Notes under the pieces: model-generated
Database searches by the model: none
The model's input: only the letters and a program-made list of their open reading frames with translations
Told to the model about the DNA's origin: nothing
Shown here: one piece after another, positions 54,605-64,000 of the stretch
Numbering within the stretch: the stretch's first letter is position 1
Layout of the letters: each line of letters starts with the position of its first letter
Source of the DNA: Plotosus lineatus
Taxonomy: Eukaryota; Chordata; Actinopteri; Siluriformes; Plotosidae
Assembly (NCBI GenBank): GCA_024760905.1
Contig: CM045733.1
Location: 42,585,001-42,649,000 of the forward strand
Direction: 5' to 3'
Length of the DNA stretch: 64,000 nucleotides
Made by a program: the position numbers and the translations under genes

Positions 54605-55575
54605 AAGGTGGTGGTGATGGTCGTGCTAATGATAATCATGAAGATGGTAGTCGTGATGATGAGAATGATGATGATGATGATGATGATGACAGTGGTGGTG
54701 GCGATAATGATAATCATGATGATGGTGATGATCATAATTCTAATGATGGTGGTGGTGGCTGTGGTGGTGGTAATGATAATGTTGGTTTTGTTGGTGAAGG
54801 TGGGTGTGGTTGTGACGAAGATGATAATGATAATATTATGTAATAGTAAATAAATAAAACTATGTGATAGTAAAGATTGTGGTGATAATGATGATGGTGA
54901 TGACAATAGTAGTGGTGGGCATGGTGGCATTGGTGGGAGAGGTGACAATAGTTGTAATGGTGGTAGATGTGACTATGTTGATGGTGGTAATGATGATGTT
55001 TATTAGCAATGGTGATCATGGTAATAGTGATGTCTGTCTGTCTTTCTTCCTTTCTGCTTTTTCCCTTTTACTCTGGAGTCGCCACAGCAAATCATCTGAT
55101 TCGCACGTTTGATTTGGCAGAGGTTTTTACGTCGGATGCCCTTCCTGTCACAACCCTTTTAGCAAGGGACAGAAACACACTGACGACTTTACAGCCTACT
55201 CTTTACAAATGTCAGCAATGGTTTGTTTACATGCCTCACACCATAGACAGTAAGAGACATGGCCCACCTTTTATAACCCAGTTAGCCGCGCTGGGGGGGA
55301 CAGTGACAACCTTGTGCAGAGTGGGACTCGAACCCCCAACCTTTGGATCAGCGATCCAGCGCCCTATACCACTAGACCACCACTGCCCCATGGTAATAGT
55401 GATGATGGTATTGATTAATGACAATGATGGTGTTGCCAATGATAACCAAGTGTTAAATGTGATGATAATGATTATAGTTATGCTGGTGGTGATAGAAGTG
55501 TTGATTATAATGATATTATGACGAATGATGTTGGTAGTGGTGATGATTACAATGATGATGATGGGGTTTTGATGA
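54605..55575. repeat. GAT/GGT-rich trinucleotide tract, split by a SINE
   Basis: A long irregular array of GAT, GGT and AAT triplets (for example ATGATGATGATGATGATG near 54670) from 54605 to about 55020, resuming at 55405 after the SINE at 55033-55389. It gives Met/Ile/Val-rich or His-rich open stretches on both strands; these are artefacts of the triplet period. Confidence 0.85.
55033..55389 (-). mobile_element. SINE-A copy, antisense, RTE-type tail, 15-bp target duplication
   Basis: ATGGTAATAGTGATG lies at 55018-55032 and 55390-55404. On the minus strand: GGGGCAGTGGTGGTCTAGTG head, the B box GGTTGGGGGTTCGAGTCCC, the SINE-A body, AGGAAGGGCATCCGACGTAA, ATTTGCTGTGGCGACTCCAG and a (GACA)n tail. 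The most complete RTE-tailed SINE-A in the window. Confidence 0.95.
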
Positions 55576-56250
55576 CGGTTAATCATGTTCCATTGAGCGC
55601 AAGGATTATCTGCAGCAGGGAGCAGTATTTCCTGGGCTCTTAAGGTCAAACCTGTTGATCTGTAAATCCTCCTGCAGTTTCTCTGTATGATTGTAATCTT
55701 TTTTTGTTTTTTACTATACTGGATTTAGAAATGACTTCTGTCTCTGCATGTTACCCCTGTTTGACTTTGGTGTGCCTTCAGCATAACCACAGGTTTGTTC
55801 TATTACCTATGATTTCTTAGCATACTCTGCTTCATGGGGAAAATCATCAATGTAAACAAACATGTCCTAATAAAGACCACTTAAGCACATTATGTCCAAT
55901 TATCTGGCTTTATCATATTACGCTGTAAAGTTGGACTCCTGACTAGCCGGCCTTGTCTGTGCCTTGTCAGATGAGCCATAATCATAGAATATCCACAGCT
56001 CTACCACTTGATTGTTTTTACTTTGCTGTCATAAATACATCCTGAAAGACAAGATTACTCATTGACTACTAGGCTAGGTAGCCCACATTGATTTCTACCC
56101 ACTAAAGGTGCTTCTTTTAAAATTGTCACCCCTTCTCCTTTGCATTTTCACCCGACAAGCCATTTATATTTTAGGTCAAAAGTTATGCTCATGAAAAGTA
56201 TAACTCGCCATGTTCAGTGACATCAATGCTAATATTACCATAGTATGCAG
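55576..56250. other. Unassigned region
   Basis: No recognisable element. It is less AT-rich and less repetitive than its surroundings, but nothing supports coding. Confidence 0.4.
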
Positions 56251-56252
56251 AC

Positions 56253-57900
56253 AGACAGACAGACAGACAGGGTTTAGTCAGTACAAAGGCCGTAGGCCCA
56301 TTATACACTCATAATGGCATGAAAACACTGTGCACTTTTCATTACATAGACTAGTGTATGAGAAAAAAAAGAATAGAAAAAAGGTAATTGTACATATACA
56401 TATCATCATAATTTATCATTTTTGTCAATTATTTGTTGTACTTTGTATAAGTATGTGCATATCCTCTTTAACATGCTGTAATTCTGAACTGATATCAAAT
56501 TTACAAATGTAAATTCATAATTATTTATAGATATACCCAAAAGCTTATGGCGCAATTGATTATACCGTTCACAGAACAATAATACATGTTCTTCATTCTC
56601 AATATAACTTTCCCATTTTCAAAACAATATGTACATAACCTATTCTCGTATAATGTACTGTTGTTTCTTCCTTTATTAACAGCAATTCTAAAATTACTGC
56701 ATCTAAATCTAGCTAATACTATTTTATGATGTAATGGTAAAGGTGATATAAACATGTTTCTACATGAAAATTGATTTAAACTGCTTGTATGAGAAGGAGT
56801 CTGACAGACTCTCTGGTTGTAGATGCCATTCCTGTTTAAGGTTATCTATCAATCCTTGCCTAAAAGAGCAAATAAACATTTCCACATCACCCACTTCCTG
56901 AGATACCCATACAAAACCAAATTCATATTTGAAAAGAATATTCTTTATGTGCCTATCCCAAGTTATTCTACCGATCTCATCTAATGATATTAGCATCTTA
57001 TAACATTTAAAAGGCAAGCGAGATTCGTCCATACATAATCATTTACACCAATACCTTACAGCTCTTGTCATATAGCATAATTGAAGAGGTACCTTACCAC
57101 ATTCACCTAGAAACATTACATTACAAGTATTTCGTTTAACGTTTAATATTCTTTTGCACATCTTAATTTGTATATTTTCAATTATTTTACAGAAAGAAGT
57201 GCCCATATTTCTGAACCATAACACAAGATTGGCTTAACAATAGTATCAAACACTTTAAACAAAGCATTACATGGTAAGAAACCAAATTTATTCTGAAATC
57301 TATTAATAATCATCATACCTTTAGTGCCTTGAGCTGCTAAACAACTTTGAGCTTGAGACCAACTTAATTTAGGTGAGAACACCTAATATCTAGGTATCTG
57401 TAAATAGATACAACGTCAATATTTTTACCCTTAAAATTCCACTTTTCATAACTCCTCAACGGGCCACCATTTCTGAAGATCATCACCTTTGTCTTATTCA
57501 AATTTACTTTCATACCAGTTAAATCACAGAACACCTTGAATGCATTATTTTCCTTTGTAATTGTAAATCAGTATCAGCAACTCACGAAACATCATCAGCA
57601 AACATATTAGCAAATATATCTTTAAAATCATTAGATACAAAGACAACTTTACCACCAATATCTTCCATAAGATGAACAAGCTTATTAATAAAAATAATAA
57701 ACAATTGTGGACTAAGTATACATCCCTAACGGGTACCAATATTACAAGCAAAGTACTGAGTATACCAGTGATCTTAAAGTACGAAGTGGAACTGTATATG
57801 GAGAACACAGAAAAAATAGCACACATTGAAATATCTGAGTGCATTTGTAAGAATTCTGTCAAAATAATCAAATTATTACCCTCACAATAATTGTTATATA
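56253..57900 (-). pseudogene. Non-LTR retrotransposon relic (RT palm to C-terminal zinc motif; clade not assigned)
   Basis: Minus-strand order: CILSPQLFIIFINKLVHLME and NMFADDVS with the catalytic FADD (57720-57580), VNLNKTKVMIFRNGGPLRSY and EKWNFKGKNIDVVSIYRYLD (57520-57390), HLN/LSWSQAQ and FQNKFGFLPCNALFKVFDTI with VKPILCYGSEIWALLS (57380-57182), ENIQIKMCKRILNVKRNTCN (57180-57120), a WDRHIKN word (56950) and a Cys-rich end RLCTYCFENG (56640). Frames shift repeatedly. The 3' UTR (GGTTTAGTCAGTACAAAGGC) ends next to a short (CAGA)n array at 56250-56270, its probable tail. Confidence 0.78.
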
Positions 57901-58401
57901 ATTATGAATTATGTGCTAAGGTGAACTCTTGAAACAGCCATTCAAATCAGTAGCATCCTTTAAGTTTGAGTCAAATTATTGTTTAAGTAAATATAACAGG
58001 AACATGAGAAAAAGAACAATATATTTTTTAAATATTTTTAAAATCATGATAGATGCTTGAGCTAAGAGTGTACACATAAGTAGGAGCTGTGTAACAGCAT
58101 CTCCGAAATGCTTTTTAAGAGTTTTAATATACAGTATTGTCAATCGACAATTAACAAGGTCCATTTGCCATTTCATTCAAATGGCAGATAGATCGAGTTA
58201 ATCCCTGGTTGACAATACAATACATTCAAACATTTAAAAAGCAAATGAAAACAATTTTTTTAAGTTTATATTTACTTGTTTTAAACATGGCAGAGGCAGG
58301 CCAGGTGGGCTCAATGAACTCTGAGCAGATGTGTTCTGATTAAAGCCTTTTGACTCTGGATTTAGACTCTATTACATAGAAAAGTAAGTAATAGTGTAAG
58401 T

Positions 58402-58416
<15 letters not shown>
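57901..58416. other. Unassigned spacer
   Basis: AT-rich. AAATGGCAGATAGATCGAGT near 58178 resembles AAATGGCAGATAGACTTTGT near 37120, suggesting a shared, unnamed element. Confidence 0.4.

Positions 58417-58479
<63 letters not shown>
58401..58479. repeat. Poly-A and (TA)n microsatellite
   Basis: A run of about 18 A residues, then about 30 TA units, lying near the 3' end of RTE copy 5. Confidence 0.95.
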
Positions 58480-58483
<4 letters not shown>

Positions 58484-58487
58484 TAAT

Positions 58488-61380
58488 TCTTCAATTCTTC
58501 TTCTTCTGTTCCTTTCGGCTTTTCCCTTCAGTGGTCGCCACAGCAAACCATCCGACTCCATCTCACCCTATCCTTTGTATGTTCTTCTCTTACTCCAACT
58601 ACCTTCATGTCCTCCTTCACCACATACATAAATCTTCTCTTTGGTCTTCCTCTCGGCCTTCTGCCTGGTAGTTCCAACCTCAGCATCCTACTACCAATAT
58701 ACTCACGATCCCTCCTCTGTACATGTCCAAACCATCTCAATCTAGTCTCTCTGACTTTGTCTCCAAAACCTCTTACCTGTGCTGTCCTTCTGATGTACTC
58801 ATTCCTGATCCTATCCATCCTCGTTACTCCCAGGAAGAACTTCAACATTTTCATCTCTGCTACCTCCAGCTCTGCCTCCTGTCTTTTCCCCAGGGCCACT
58901 GTTTCTAAACCATACAACATCACTGGCGTCATCACCATTTTGTATACTTTCCTTTCATTCTTGCCGATACCTTCCTATCACACATCACACCAGACACTTT
59001 TCTCCAACCATTCCAACCTGCCTGCACACGCTTCTTCACCTCGTTTCCACACTCTCCATCGCTCTGGATTGTTGAGCCTAAGTACTTAAAATCCTCCACC
59101 TTCTTTAGCTCTGCTCTCTCTAAGGTCAGACAGAGCTGACCCTTGATGCAGTCCCACCTCCACCTTGAACTCTTCTGTCACACTGACAGCACACCTCACC
59201 ACTATCATACATGTCCGGCACCACTCTAACATACTTCTCTGCCACTCCAGACTTCCTCATGCAATACCACAGTTCCTCTCTCAGCACCCTGTCATGTGCT
59301 TTCTCTGGATTCACAAAGGCACAATGCAGCTCCTTCGAATCTTCTGTGTACTTCTCTATTAACATCCTCAAAGCAAACAATGCAACTGTGGTGCTCTTTC
59401 TTGGCATGAAACCAAACTGTTGTTCACAAATGCTGATTTCTGCCCTTAGTCTTGCTTCCACTATTCTTTCCCATAACTTCATCGTATGGCTCATCAACTT
59501 TATCCCTTCGTAGTTGCCACAACTCTGCACATCTCCATTGTTCTTAAAAATTGGCACAAGCACACTTCTCCTCCATTCCTCTGGCATCCTCTCACTCTCC
59601 AAGACCTTGTTGAATGTTGTTGTCAGAAAATCTACTGCGACCTCTCCTAGACAGTTCTATACCTCCACTGGTATGTCACCAGGACCAACTGCCTTTCCAC
59701 TCTTCATCCTCTTCAGTGCCCTCCTCACTTCACCCTTAATAATCTTTGCTACTTCCTGGTCCTCAACAGTCACCTCTCTCATTTTCCTCATTCATCAGCT
59801 CTTCAAAGTACTCTTTCCATCTTCCCAGCACACTTGTGTCATCAGACAACATGTTTCCCACTCTGCCCTTAATCACTCTAACTTGCTGCACATCCTTCCC
59901 ATCTCTATTTCTCTGCTGTGCCAACCTGTAAAAATCATTTTCTCCCTCCTTCCTGTCCAACCTAGCATACAAGTCATCATACGCCCTCTGTTTAGCCTTT
60001 GACACCGCTACCTTCGCCTTACGCTGTGTCTCCCTGTACTCCTGTTTACTCTCTTCGGTTGTCTGTATGTCCCGCTTCTTTTTAGCTAACCTCTTCCTTT
60101 GTACACACTCCTGCACTTTCTCATTCCACCACCAAGTCTTCTAATCTACTTTCCTTCCAGAAGACACACCAAGTATTCTCCTACCTGTCTCCCTGATCAC
60201 ATTAGCTGGCGTTGTCCAGTCATCTGGAAATACTTCCTGACCACCCAAAACCTGTTTCATCTTCTCCTTGGAGACAACACGACACTTCCTTTTTCAGCTT
60301 CCACCACTTTGTCTTCTGCTCTGGCTTTGCCTTCTTCACCTTTCTTACCATCAGCATCATCATGACCAACACCATCCTATGCTGTTTGGCAATATTCTCA
60401 CCCACTACTACTTTGCAGTCACTGACTTCCCTCAAATTACATCGCCTGCACAAGATGTAGTCTACCTGCGTGCTCCGCTTTTATAAGTCACCCTATGCTT
60501 CTCTCTCTTCTGGAAGAAAGTATTCACCACAGCCATTTCCATCCTTTTTGCAAAATCTACCAACATCTGTCCTTCTGCATTTCTGTCCTGGATACCAAAC
60601 CTACCCATCACTTCCTCGTCTCCTCTGTTTCCTGCACTAACATGTCCATTGAAGTTTGCCCCAATGACCACTCTTTCACCTCTGGGGGTACTCTGCATCA
60701 CTTCATCTAACTACACTCCAGAATTTCTCCTTCTCATATCCTGCCTGTGGGGCATAAGCAGTAACAACATTGAACATCACGCCTTCAATTTCTAACTTGA
60801 GACTCATCACTCTGTCTGACACGCTTTTCACTTCTTGAACATTCCTGACAAACTCCTCCTTCAAGATGACTCAGACTCCATTTCTCTTCCCATCCACAGC
60901 ATGAAAAAACAGTTTAAACCTTGCTCCTAAGCTTCTAGCCTTGCTGCCTTTCCACCTGGTCTCCTGAACACACAGTGTGTCCACCTTCCTCCTCTGCATC
61001 ATGTCAGCCACCTCTCTCCCTTTCCCTGTCATAGTTCCAACATTCAAAGTATCTACTTTCAGTCCTAGACTCATGCCTTTCCTCTTCTCTCTCTGCCTAC
61101 AGACACGCCTCCCGCCTCTCCTTCTTCGACGTCTTCGACCAACAGTAGTCCAGTTTCCACCAGCACCCTGTTGGTTAACAGCACTGATGGCGGTCGTTGT
61201 TAACCCAGGCCTCGACCGATCCGGTATGTCATTCTTTCTTGTGATTCGCATATTTTATTTGGCATTTGTTTTACGCCAGATGCCCTTCCTGACGCATCCC
61301 TCTGCATTTACCCGGGCTTGGGACTGGCGTGAAGGAGAGACACTGGTTTGTGCCCCCCCCCGGCTGCATTTGTCACAATT
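58488..61380 (-). pseudogene. RTE-clade LINE, copy 5, with 5' leader preserved
   Basis: The only copy with an upstream leader. On the minus strand, 61380-61080 holds a leader with AACCAGTGTCTCTCCTTCAC, CAGGAAGGGCATCTGGCGTA and TATGCGAATCACAAG, then an Arg-rich stretch (TVGRRRRRRRGGRRVC) ahead of [18 protein letters not shown]. Endonuclease words follow: [14 protein letters not shown] and, near 60660, GANFNGHVSAGNRG, with D of GADFNG changed to N. RT: a GPGD version of GPDDIPV (59680), NYEGIKLMSHTMK, and KAHDRVLREELWYCMRKSG (59310). The part that should carry FADD is deleted (join near 59126). The C-terminus MLYGLETVALGKR and LRWFGHVQRRDREYIGSRML leads to the intact 3' end and a GAA tail. Confidence 0.92.
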
Positions 61381-63455
61381 TCTTGCAGCTAAAGGGATAT
61401 TATTCCATATTTTAACAGTTGAAGGGTAAAAGGAGAGGGACAAATATTTTAATGTTGTACTCGGATGACTGTAATTATCGCAGTTTCTTAATTCGTAGTC
61501 AGTTCAGGATTCCAGTTCAAAAGGCAGTAGATCATAAAGAAAATGTGGCGCAATGCCAGCATGAATCTTATAGAATAACGATAATTTACGAATTCTCCTT
61601 CCTTCTGAGAGCAAGTCCCAACCAGTTTCAGAATACAGTGATACCTCAGCTCACGAACATAATTGGTTCCCAGAAAGTGTGTGTAAGGCGAAAAGTTCGT
61701 CTTCCGAACATTTATTTCCCATAAGAAACCATTAAAATGAGAATAATCCGTTCCCAGGTCCCCATAAAACATAATTTTCTACTAAATAAGCCCTAAAACT
61801 ACACAAAAATATACCTTATTTTATGTATAATAAATGTGCTATTGTATTGTAATTAAAGAAATAAACTGTACTGTATAATAAAGTCGTTTTATTTACCTTT
61901 GTGATGGTAGTTGATGGCTTGATGGAATGGAGTGGGAGGAGGAGGGAGGGAGGGAGTTACTGTTTGGAAGGAGTGTTTGGAAACACCCTTAGCCACACAC
62001 GCACCCTTAATAGCTTCCTTGTTCTTAAGGATGGTAGCAATGGTAGACTTAGCGTACTGGTACTGGGACGCTAAGTCACACAAACGCACACCTCATTCGT
62101 GTTTTTCAATGATCTCCGCCTGTGGTGGGGTCTTTTTCGGTCCCATAATAGCAAAAGTACACTCAATATGGTCCAAAATGTCTATCAAACACAAACCACG
62201 TCCGCACTCAAAGGAAGGGGGTGACGAACTGGGACGCCGGGAGCGTGCGTCAGCTTCTCGTGGCCGCCACCGTGGGGCTGTTCGACCGCGTGGTTTGGTT
62301 CGTCCGCCGAAAACTAGTTTGTCAGCAGAGACTATATGCTCGCAAATTTAATGTTCTTGAGGCGAAAAGTTCGTGAGCTTAAGCGTTCGTCAGCGGAGGT
62401 TTTACTGTATAGTGATTTGAAGAAGCATATCTCGGTAGACCAGTAACAATACGAGCAGCTTCTAGCTGCAATTTTTTCTAATTTATTGGCTTGTTCAATA
62501 GAACACCCATCTCAAACCTCACATGCATACTCAAAATGTGGTCTTATACAGTAAATACTGTATATATTTTCGATGAAGTGGTTCTGTTCAGCAAAAACTT
62601 TAATGTTCAAAATGACCCAATCTTTTTTGAAGTCTTTATAACAATATTTTCAATGTGATAGTACCAACTCCCATCAGACGAGAAGGTTAAACCCAAATGT
62701 TTATGAAAATCAACAATCTTTACTTGACAATGAATCAAAGTTTAAATCTATGTTTCGGTTATATTTCGTTGTGAACATTATAGCTTCAGTTTTCTCGGGG
62801 TTATGCAAAATTAACCAATCGTTCACCCAATTACATAAAGGTGTCAAAATTTTCATTCATCATTGATTCCATTAATTGCTTTTCTTTGGAAAATGTTACC
62901 AGTGAAGTGTCGTCAGCAAATAGAAGAGTTACACAATGTCATATCTCTGACACTTCATTAACGTAAACAACATAAAGGAAAGGACCTAAAACTGACCCTT
63001 GAGGAACTCCTGCTTTCAATACTAAAGTCTTGGATAATGAGCCATTGACAAAAACTGATTGAGTGTGATCATTTATATAACTATTAAACCAATCAAGCAG
63101 CTTTCCTCATAAACCATACTTCTCTAATTTATGCATAAGCCTTCTGTGCCAAACTCTATAAAAGGCCTTTGATACATCACAAAATACCATACAAAAATTT
63201 TCTTTGTTATGTAGTGAATCACAGATTTGGTTATAAATTTCAAAAAGTTGATGTACAGTAAAATGGCCTCTCCGAAATACACATTGATATTTATATAACA
63301 CATCGTTTTACACAAAGTAATTGTAAACATGTTTGAATACTATTCTTTCAAACAACTTCCCGACACAACTTATCAGTGATATTGGTCGATAATTTGATAC
63401 TACAGAATGATCACCTTTCTTGAATAAAGGCATAACATTTGCATGTTTCCATTGT
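61381..63455 (-). pseudogene. CR1/Jockey-group LINE relic, split by a Tigger-type MITE
   Basis: Minus-strand RT order: NYRPISLISCVGKLFERIVF (about 63390), QCVFRRGHFTVHQLFEIYNQ and FCMVFCDVSKAFYRVWHRRL (63300-63107), LLFADDTSLVTFSKE with the catalytic FADD (62930), and KLQLEAARIVTGLPRYASS (62460-62410). There the MITE 61636-62407 interrupts it. The same frame resumes beyond it with GWDLLSEGRRIRKLSLFYKI and APHFLYDLLPFELES (61620-61510), then SLSFYPSTVKIWNNIPLAAR (61440-61385), where the RTE copy 5 leader begins. The clade (Daphne/Crack or a CR1 relative) is not settled. Several stops. Confidence 0.85.
61636..62407 (-). mobile_element. Tigger-type element with transposase remnant, TA duplication
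   Basis: Left end CAGTGATACCTCAGCTCACG after TA (61634-61635); right end CGTCAGCGGAGGTTTTACTG before TA (62408-62409). On the minus strand, 62089-61980 encodes MRLCDLASQYQYAKSTIATI with LKNKEAIKGACVAKGVSK, a Tigger DNA-binding segment. The catalytic part is gone, so it is an internally deleted, non-autonomous copy. It is inserted in the LINE relic. Confidence 0.88.
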
Positions 63456-63461
63456 CTAGGT

Positions 63462-64000
63462 CAGGGGTCACCAACCTTTTTGAAACTGAGAGCTACTTCT
63501 TGGGCACCAATTAATGCGAAGGGCTACCAGGTCGATACACACTTGTGACATAACAAATTTGCTCAATTTACCTTTAATTATATGTTCTTATTCATAATTA
63601 ATGATATTCACCTATGTCAGGGGTCGGGAACTAAGAGAGCTTTGACTAAGACAGCCAAAAAAAAAAAAATTTAAATCTAATCCTCTGAGAGCCAAATATA
63701 TTTTTAAATACTGAGACCAACAATTTTAGAGTATAATATAACTCTGAATTTACTTTAAACAACATTGCTATAATGAGGTTATTTATTAATAAGAAAGTAC
63801 TTCTTACTATCAATGCGACTTCTGATGCTGCATGGTTTTGCTAGCTTTGTAGTCTGGTTGATACGTGCTAAAGTTCAGCTTCAGTTGTATTGTAGTAGAT
63901 TTATATTGCTCCTTATCCATACTGAGCATTATGCTCAAAGCGCACTGGGGAGTGTTCAATGAATGTTAATAACTATTTTATTGTCAAAGTACATTATATA
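63462..64000 (+). mobile_element. hAT-type element, left end
   Basis: Starts CAGGGGTCACCAACCTTTTT, nearly the same terminus as the hAT element at 40312, then GAGCTACTTCTTGGGCACCA and GGGCTACCAGGTCGATACAC, typical of non-autonomous hAT families. The right end is not in the window. Confidence 0.7.
63616..64000 (+). mobile_element. Second hAT-type left end, probably nested
   Basis: Starts CAGGGGTCGGGAACTAAGAG, followed by GAGAGCC-type words and AT-rich sequence. This terminus differs from the one at 63462 and lies inside it, so one element probably inserted into the other. It runs off the window. Confidence 0.6.

Noticed and set aside
54577..54948. Thr/Ile- and His-rich open stretches over the GAT tract
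   Set aside because: A three-base repeat lacks stops in most frames; no conserved domain is present.

Overview
The window reads as accessory genomic DNA from a vertebrate, most likely a ray-finned fish. This is inferred from the repeat content: RTE-clade non-LTR retrotransposons whose 3' ends read GGCGACCCCTGAAGGGAAAAGCCG, L2/Rex1-type LINEs with the usual fish 3' consensus, a chromodomain-type Ty3/gypsy element, Tc1-like, Tigger-like and hAT elements, tRNA-derived SINEs and very long dinucleotide microsatellites. No species can be named. Nothing is prokaryotic: there are no operons, CRISPR arrays or rRNA. I found no intact host gene.

Layout. 0-8.5 kb holds a Tigger-like transposase fragment, RTE and Tc1 scraps, an antisense L2 LINE, RTE copy 1 (4.18-6.72 kb) and a decayed antisense hAT transposase. 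8.55-13.52 kb is a nearly full-length antisense Ty3/gypsy chromovirus-type element with two LTRs and a 5-bp target duplication, nested inside a Tc1-like element. 13.5-23.7 kb holds SINEs, a 522-bp hAT MITE with a perfect 8-bp duplication, a gypsy-type LTR remnant and a decayed antisense LINE with endonuclease and RT. 23.8-36.1 kb is dominated by three RTE copies (two plus, one minus), another antisense LINE and several SINEs; RTE copy 4 carries two SINE insertions. 36-45.2 kb holds MITEs with TA duplications, an hAT element with an 8-bp duplication, and SINEs. 45.8-49.3 kb holds the only host-like locus: a broken multi-exon antisense gene with phase-consistent splice junctions, encoding a PB1-like ubiquitin-fold domain followed by regions recalling a fish-expanded, SAMD3-like protein family. 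49.4-58.4 kb holds SINEs, a Rex1-like LINE relic, a GAT-rich array split by a SINE, and another LINE relic. 58.5-64 kb holds RTE copy 5, which preserves its 5' leader, then a LINE split by a Tigger-type MITE and two hAT-type ends running off the window.

How the parts relate. The RTE LINE is probably the source of mobilisation for the dominant SINE (called SINE-A here): the SINE's 3' half contains one block matching the RTE 5' leader and one matching the RTE 3' end. The same SINE head and body also occur with an L2-type tail, so one SINE body appears to have been served by two LINE machineries. Nesting and target duplications give a relative chronology in several places. All coding elements carry frameshifts, stops or deletions, apart from one 341-codon open RT segment in RTE copy 3, so the window is best seen as a graveyard of mobile elements with one dead gene.
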